This document shows, piece after piece, positions 33,401-37,523 of a DNA stretch of 37,523 nt (position 1 is its first letter; each line of letters starts with the position of its first letter). The DNA comes from Phenylobacterium sp. (GTDB lineage Bacteria; Pseudomonadota; Alphaproteobacteria; Caulobacterales; Caulobacteraceae): assembly GCF_016793285.1 (NCBI RefSeq), contig NZ_JAEUMO010000209.1, positions 1 through 37,523 of the forward strand. The letters are read 5' to 3'. The notes beneath the pieces are model-generated. The model was not told the DNA's origin and searched no databases. It saw nothing but the letters and a program-made list of their open reading frames with translations. Both the position numbers and the translations under genes were made by a program.

Positions 33401-34270
33401 ATGACATCGTTTCGGAACATCGTTCTTGCGGCAGCCGTCCTCGCCGCGCCCGCCGCAGCCGAGATCACGCCTGCCCCCGTGGTCGCGGCCGAGCGGGCGT
33501 TCGCGGCCGACGGGCTGGAGCTGGGCGTGCAGGGCGCGTTCCTGAAGCACTCGGCGCCCGAGGGGATCGTCCTCCAGCCCGAGCCGGTGCTGGCGAAGGC
33601 CGCGTTCGGCCAGCCGCAGCCGAAGGGGCCGCCGCTTGTCTGGTGGCCGCTCTGGGCCGGCATCGCGCGCTCGGGCGACCTGGGCTTCACGACCGGCCCC
33701 TACAGCGTAGGCGGCAAGCCCAGAGGCTACTACTTCACGGTCTGGGCGAAGCAGGCCGACGGCCAGTGGCGCTGGCTCTACGATGGCGGCCCGCCCAGCG
33801 ACCCCACCGGCGCGGCGCCGCAAGACTCGGACGTCGCGTATGCCCGGCTCGCGGATCGCCGCACGGGCTCGCCGGCCAAGGCCATGACGGCGGTCAGCCG
33901 GGCCGAGATCGCCCTGCACGCGGCGGCCAGATCCGACGTCAAGGCCGCGTTCCTGGCCGTGGTCGCCGACGGCGGCCGCATCGTCGGCTCGAGGGCCGCG
34001 CCGCCCCGGACCCGCGCCGACCTGGAGGCCGAGCTCGCCACCCGCCCGGCATCCATCGCCTACGCCCCACTGGGCGGCTCGGCGTCGAGCGCCGGGGACC
34101 TCGCCTGGACCTACGGCGCGGCGAGCTGGACGGCCCGCGACGGCTCGCCCCAGCGCGGCCATTACGTGCGCATCTGGCGCAACGACAAGGCGGGCTGGCG
34201 GCTGCTGTTCGACCAGCTCCTGGCCGCGCCGCCGCTGAAAACGCCGCCGGTATCGTCAGCGGGAGGCTGA
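33401..34270 (+). CDS. Exported protein with two NTF2/DUF4440-like domains
   Basis: A 289-aa secreted protein; a signal peptide spans about residues 1-20 (AAAVLAAPAAA/E). The body has two related NTF2-like halves. One contains SGDLGFTTGPYSVGGKPRGY and FTVWAKQADGQWRWLYDGG; the other AGDLAWTYGAASWTARDGSP and HYVRIWRNDKAGWRLLFDQL. Both have a GxxxVxWxxxxxGWRxLxD-like beta ending, which indicates an internal duplication. It resembles the SnoaL/DUF4440 ketosteroid-isomerase fold family. Substrate and role are unknown. It sits between hslV (101 nt away) and hslU (18 nt away) in the same direction, so it is probably cotranscribed with them. Confidence 0.78.
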   Translation: MTSFRNIVLAAAVLAAPAAAEITPAPVVAAERAFAADGLELGVQGAFLKHSAPEGIVLQPEPVLAKAAFGQPQPKGPPLVWWPLWAGIARSGDLGFTTGPYSVGGKPRGYYFTVWAKQADGQWRWLYDGGPPSDPTGAAPQDSDVAYARLADRRTGSPAKAMTAVSRAEIALHAAARSDVKAAFLAVVADGGRIVGSRAAPPRTRADLEAELATRPASIAYAPLGGSASSAGDLAWTYGAASWTARDGSPQRGHYVRIWRNDKAGWRLLFDQLLAAPPLKTPPVSSAGG

Positions 34271-34288
34271 CCCCCTATCTAGGCGGCG

Positions 34289-35593
34289 ATGACCGAATTT
34301 TCCCCCCGCGAGATCGTCTCCGAACTCGACCGCTTCATCGTCGGCCACAACGACGCCAAGAAGGCCGTCGCCGTCGCGCTCCGCAACCGCTGGCGTCGCC
34401 GCCGCGTGGCCGACGACATGAAGGACGAGGTGACGCCCAAGAACATCCTGATGATCGGCCCGACCGGCGTCGGGAAGACCGAGATCGCGCGGCGGCTCGC
34501 CAAGCTCGCCCAGGCCCCGTTCCTGAAGGTGGAGGCCACCAAGTTCACCGAGGTCGGCTATGTCGGCCGCGACGTCGACCAGATCGTCCGCGACCTGGTG
34601 GAGAGCGCCATCGCCATGGTGCGCGAGAAGCGCCGCGCCGGGGTCGGCCCCCGCGCCGAGGCCGCCGCCGAGGAGAAGATCCTGGATGCGCTGACCGGCC
34701 CAGGCTCCACGGCCGCCCGCGAGAGCTTCCGCCGGAAGCTCCGCGCCGGCGAACTCGACGACAAGGAGGTCGAACTCCAGCTCGCCGACACCTCGAACCC
34801 GATGGGCATGATGGACATCCCCGGCCAGCCCGGCTCGCAGATGGGGATGCTCAACATCGGCGACATGCTGGGCAAGGCGTTCGGCGGCCGCACCAAGACC
34901 CACAAGACCACGGTGAAGGGCGCCTGGGCCCCGCTGATCGCCGAGGAGAGCGACAAGCTGGTCGACCAGGACGCGCTGACCGCCGAGGCCGTGGCGCTCG
35001 CCGAGAACGAGGGCATCGTCTTCCTGGACGAGATCGACAAGGTGGCCAGCCGGCAGGATCGCGCCGGCGCCGACGTCAGCCGCGAAGGCGTGCAGCGCGA
35101 CCTGCTGCCGCTGATCGAGGGCACCACCGTCTCCACCAAGCACGGGCCGGTGAAGACCGACCACATCCTCTTCATCGCGTCGGGCGCCTTCCACGTCGCC
35201 AAGCCATCGGACCTGCTCCCCGAGCTTCAGGGCCGCCTGCCGATCCGGGTGGAGCTGAAGGCGCTGACCCGCGAGGACATGCGCCGCATCCTGGTCGAGC
35301 CCGAGGCCAATCTCGTGCGCCAGCACCAGGCGCTGATGGCCACCGAGGGCGTGACGCTGCAATTCACCGAGGACGCCTACGACGCCCTGGCCGACTGCGC
35401 CGTCGAGGTGAACGGCTCGGTCGAGAACATCGGCGCGCGACGCCTCCAGACGGTCCTCGAGCGCGTCATGGAGGAGATCAGCTTCTCCGCCGCCGACCGC
35501 GCCGGCGAGACCCTCGTCATCGACGCCGCCTACGTGAAGACCCGCATCGGCGACCTCGCGAAGAACGCCGACCTGAGCAAGTTCATCCTCTAA
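34289..35593 (+). CDS. hslU: ATP-dependent protease ATPase subunit HslU
   Basis: The AAA+ unfoldase of HslUV, which feeds substrates to HslV. The 434-aa protein shows [20 protein letters not shown] at the N-terminus, Walker A GPTGVGKT (57-64), [20 protein letters not shown] (pore region with GYVG), the HslU-specific I domain (about 110-245), Walker [11 protein letters not shown], and a sensor-2 region including [14 protein letters not shown]. The C-terminal end DLSKFIL is the tail that docks into HslV. ATG 34289 is preceded by GGCG and is the family-typical start. It follows the NTF2-like gene by 18 nt and converges on the DUF2244 gene with 4 nt between the stops. Confidence 0.97.
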   Translation: MTEFSPREIVSELDRFIVGHNDAKKAVAVALRNRWRRRRVADDMKDEVTPKNILMIGPTGVGKTEIARRLAKLAQAPFLKVEATKFTEVGYVGRDVDQIVRDLVESAIAMVREKRRAGVGPRAEAAAEEKILDALTGPGSTAARESFRRKLRAGELDDKEVELQLADTSNPMGMMDIPGQPGSQMGMLNIGDMLGKAFGGRTKTHKTTVKGAWAPLIAEESDKLVDQDALTAEAVALAENEGIVFLDEIDKVASRQDRAGADVSREGVQRDLLPLIEGTTVSTKHGPVKTDHILFIASGAFHVAKPSDLLPELQGRLPIRVELKALTREDMRRILVEPEANLVRQHQALMATEGVTLQFTEDAYDALADCAVEVNGSVENIGARRLQTVLERVMEEISFSAADRAGETLVIDAAYVKTRIGDLAKNADLSKFIL

Positions 35594-35597
35594 GCGG

Positions 35598-36080
35598 TCA
35601 GTCCCGGTGGCTTCGGGCCTTCCAGATCGCCTCTTCCAGCGCCTTGGCGAAGGCCTCGCGCTCGCCCGGGCTCAGCGCCGCGGCGACCGCGGTCTCGCGG
35701 CCGGACAGCGCCAGCCGCAGCGCCGTGCATCGCCGGTCGGAATCGTGCTCGGTCGTCACGCGGGTGAAGGCCGTGGGGCTTTCCCAGACGACCTTGGTCG
35801 CCTTCGGCGTCTCGTAGGTGATCTTCACCTCGGACGGGCTCACCTGGACCCGCTCGATCACCCGGCCCGAGCGGAAGCTGAGCATGAAGGCGACGGCCAC
35901 CGCCAGCACGTCGATCGCCAGGAACGGCAGCAGGACGAACACCGCCTGCATGCGCATGAAGATCAGCGCCGAGCCGCAGTTGGCCAGCGTGATGACGCTG
36001 ATCAGGATGATGAAGCCGCGCTCGGAGAGCGACCGGTTCGGCCGGATCTCGGCGTCCATGTAGAGCGCGGCCGCGGGCAT
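35598..36080 (-). CDS. DUF2244 membrane protein
   Basis: A 160-aa protein with two membrane segments near the N-terminus (about 22-43 and 47-69; FIILISVITLANCGSALIF and VFVLLPFLAIDVLAVAVAF) and a cytoplasmic beta/alpha domain. The segments EIRPNRSLSERGF near residue 11 and VIERVQVSPSEVKITYE match DUF2244, common in alphaproteobacteria and often linked to cytochrome oxidase or central genes. Function is unknown. Starts possible are GTG 36092, ATG 36080 and ATG 36059; ATG 36080 is a compromise, none has a strong ribosome binding site. The C-terminus (GEREAFAKALEEAIWKAR) is helical. It is divergent from the SDR gene by 50 nt. Confidence 0.87.
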   Translation of the reverse strand: MPAAALYMDAEIRPNRSLSERGFIILISVITLANCGSALIFMRMQAVFVLLPFLAIDVLAVAVAFMLSFRSGRVIERVQVSPSEVKITYETPKATKVVWESPTAFTRVTTEHDSDRRCTALRLALSGRETAVAAALSPGEREAFAKALEEAIWKARSHRD

Positions 36081-36130
36081 GGCTCGCGACACTATTCCGG
36101 TCGCCGCGGAAGTCCACTATCCCAGCCATC

Positions 36131-36904
36131 ATGAGCGACACCACCTGGGCCAACGGCCGCATCGCCCTCGTCACGGGCGCCACCTCGGGCTTCGGCGAGG
36201 CGATGGTGCGGCGCCTCATCGCCGGCGGTGCGAAGGTGATCGCCACCGGCCGCCGCACCGAGCGCCTCGACGCCCTGGCCGGCGAGCTCGCCACCGACCG
36301 GCTGCTCACCCGCGAGCTCGACGTCCGCTCGGCCGCCTCCATCGACGCCCTGCTGCCCAGCCTCCCGGCCGGGTTCGCCGCGATCGACGTGCTCTACAAC
36401 AACGCCGGCCTGGCGCTCGGCCTCGGCAAGGCGCACGAGGCCGACCTCGACGACTGGACGACCATGATCGAGACCAACGTCACCGGTCTCGTCCGCATGA
36501 CCCGCGCGGTCCTGCCCGGGATGGTCGAGCGCAACCGCGGCGACGTGATGAACCTCTCGTCCGTGGCGGCCAGCTACCCCTATCCGGGCGGCAACGTGTA
36601 CGGCGGGACGAAGGCCTTCGTGCGCCAGTTCTCGCTGAACCTGCGCGCCGACCTGATCGGGACGAAGGTGCGCGTCACCTCCATCGAGCCCGGCATGGCC
36701 GAGACCGAGTTCTCGGTGGTCCGCTTCGCGGGCGACCAGGCCAAGGCCGACAACGTCTACAAGGGCATCCACGCCTTGAGCGCCGACGACGTCGCCCTGG
36801 TCTGCGAGAGCGTCCTGAGACTTCCGGCCCACATCAACGTCAACACGCTCGAGGTCATGCCGGTGCAGCAGGCGTTCGGCGCCTTCGCCGTGGACCGCGG
36901 CTGA
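36131..36904 (+). CDS. YdfG-like SDR (3-hydroxy acid/L-allo-threonine dehydrogenase type)
   Basis: A 257-aa NADP-dependent short-chain dehydrogenase. It has TGATSGFG at 15-22, Arg41-Arg42 after the second strand (NADP preference), NNAGLALGLGKAHEADLDDW (about 90-109), Ser143/144, and the catalytic Tyr157-x3-Lys161 (YGGTK). The GLALGLGKAHEA segment and the C-terminal NVYGGTKAFVRQFSLNL and VTSIEPGMAETEFS stretches are typical of YdfG, which oxidises L-serine, L-allo-threonine and 3-hydroxy acids. The specific substrate is inferred. It overlaps nothing, and nth begins 1 nt after its stop. Confidence 0.9.
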   Translation: MSDTTWANGRIALVTGATSGFGEAMVRRLIAGGAKVIATGRRTERLDALAGELATDRLLTRELDVRSAASIDALLPSLPAGFAAIDVLYNNAGLALGLGKAHEADLDDWTTMIETNVTGLVRMTRAVLPGMVERNRGDVMNLSSVAASYPYPGGNVYGGTKAFVRQFSLNLRADLIGTKVRVTSIEPGMAETEFSVVRFAGDQAKADNVYKGIHALSADDVALVCESVLRLPAHINVNTLEVMPVQQAFGAFAVDRG

Positions 36905-36905
36905 C

Positions 36906-37523
36906 GTGGCCAAGGCGCCCGCGAAACGCAAGACGCTGAAACCCGCCGAGCAGGCGCGGATCGCCGAGCTGTTCGCGCGCTTCGAAGCCCAGGAGAGCGA
37001 TCCCCGCACCGAGCTGGACTACGCCAGTCCCTACGAACTGGTGGTCGCCGTGGCGCTCTCGGCCCAGGCCACCGACGTCTCGGTCAACAAGGCCACCGCC
37101 AGGCTCTTCAAGGTCGCCGACACCCCGCAGAAGATGCTGGCCCTCGGCGAGGCGGGCCTGAAGCCGTTCATCAGCTCGATCGGCCTCTACAACATGAAGG
37201 CCAAGAACGTGATCCGGATGGCCGAGATCCTGATCGAGAGCCACGGCGGCGAAGTCCCCCTCGTCCGCGAGCAACTCCAGGCGCTGCCCGGCGTCGGCCG
37301 CAAGACCGCCTCGGTGGTGCTGAACGAGCTGCGTATCGAACCCGCCATCGCCGTCGACACCCACGTCTTCCGCGTCAGCCATCGGCTCGGCCTCTCCACC
37401 GGCAAGACGCCCGACAAGGTCGAGGCCGACCTGATGGCCGTCGTGCCCGCGCCGTACCTGACCCGCGCCCACCACTGGCTGATCCTGCACGGCCGCTACA
37501 CCTGCGTGGCGCGCAAGCCGAAG
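36906..37523 (+). CDS. nth: Endonuclease III (partial at 3' end)
   Basis: A base-excision repair DNA glycosylase/AP lyase removing oxidised pyrimidines. Only the first 206 codons are present; the frame runs off the window. The helix-hairpin-helix LPGVGRKTASVVL contains the catalytic Lys133, and VDTHVFRVSHRLG contains Asp151. Cys200 in HGRYTC is the first ligand of the [4Fe-4S] loop; the other three Cys lie beyond the end. LSAQATDVSVNKATARLF (about 51-68) is the family start of the HhH-GPD core. The GTG start at 36906 is one base after the SDR stop, and no ATG is available nearby, so the start is fairly sure and coupling to the SDR likely. Confidence 0.93.
   Translation, partial: MAKAPAKRKTLKPAEQARIAELFARFEAQESDPRTELDYASPYELVVAVALSAQATDVSVNKATARLFKVADTPQKMLALGEAGLKPFISSIGLYNMKAKNVIRMAEILIESHGGEVPLVREQLQALPGVGRKTASVVLNELRIEPAIAVDTHVFRVSHRLGLSTGKTPDKVEADLMAVVPAPYLTRAHHWLILHGRYTCVARKPK

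Overview
The window is about 70% GC chromosomal DNA with the dense, alternating-strand gene order of an alphaproteobacterium. I infer Caulobacterales (Caulobacter/Phenylobacterium-like). The reasons are a DUF1674 (SdhAF4-type) gene, a CC0125/CC1285-like lipoprotein, a PEPxxWA-type C-terminal sorting signal, a thioredoxin-active CnoX homologue, a fabA-fabB-Oxidored-like-fabI cluster and intergenic GANTC (CcrM-type) sites. I see no insertion sequence, phage gene, CRISPR array or rRNA. Most of the window is core housekeeping DNA.

Layout. 1-5 kb: a minus-strand rsmB-rpe-heparinase-like operon, divergent from a small SDH assembly factor gene; then pyrF, marC and a short-chain dehydrogenase. 5-9 kb: kup potassium transporter with an abutting small membrane protein, then argG, a KTSC protein and a MAPEG protein. 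9.5-14 kb: a surface/envelope block holding a lipoprotein, an exported caspase-like protease with Sel1 repeats, and an exported Gly/Gln-rich SH3 protein. 14-17.7 kb: a beta-helix/RTX protein, tRNA-Gly(GCC), a DUF6065-like protein and a PEP-CTERM protein with a clear terminator. 17.8-20.2 kb: a quality-control cluster of a ProXp-type tRNA deacylase, a CnoX-like chaperedoxin, a LON-domain protein and a Trm112-like protein. 20.2-25 kb: ubiH, then a divergent EmrA-EmrB-TetR efflux operon whose promoter region carries two near-identical 18-bp palindromes. 25-27.9 kb: the unsaturated fatty-acid operon fabA-fabB-small Cys-rich protein-fabI. 27.9-32.7 kb: an SH3 protein, a glyoxylate/hydroxypyruvate reductase-like enzyme, a secreted S9 peptidase, a small membrane protein and a ThiF/MoeB-family enzyme. 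32.7-37.5 kb: hslV and hslU separated by a duplicated NTF2-like exported protein, then a DUF2244 protein, an SDR enzyme and a partial nth.

The best candidates for something under-described are the exported caspase-Sel1 / SH3 gene pair with a GANTC-rich leader, and the self-contained TetR-EmrAB regulon with paired operators. Neither is proven by sequence alone.
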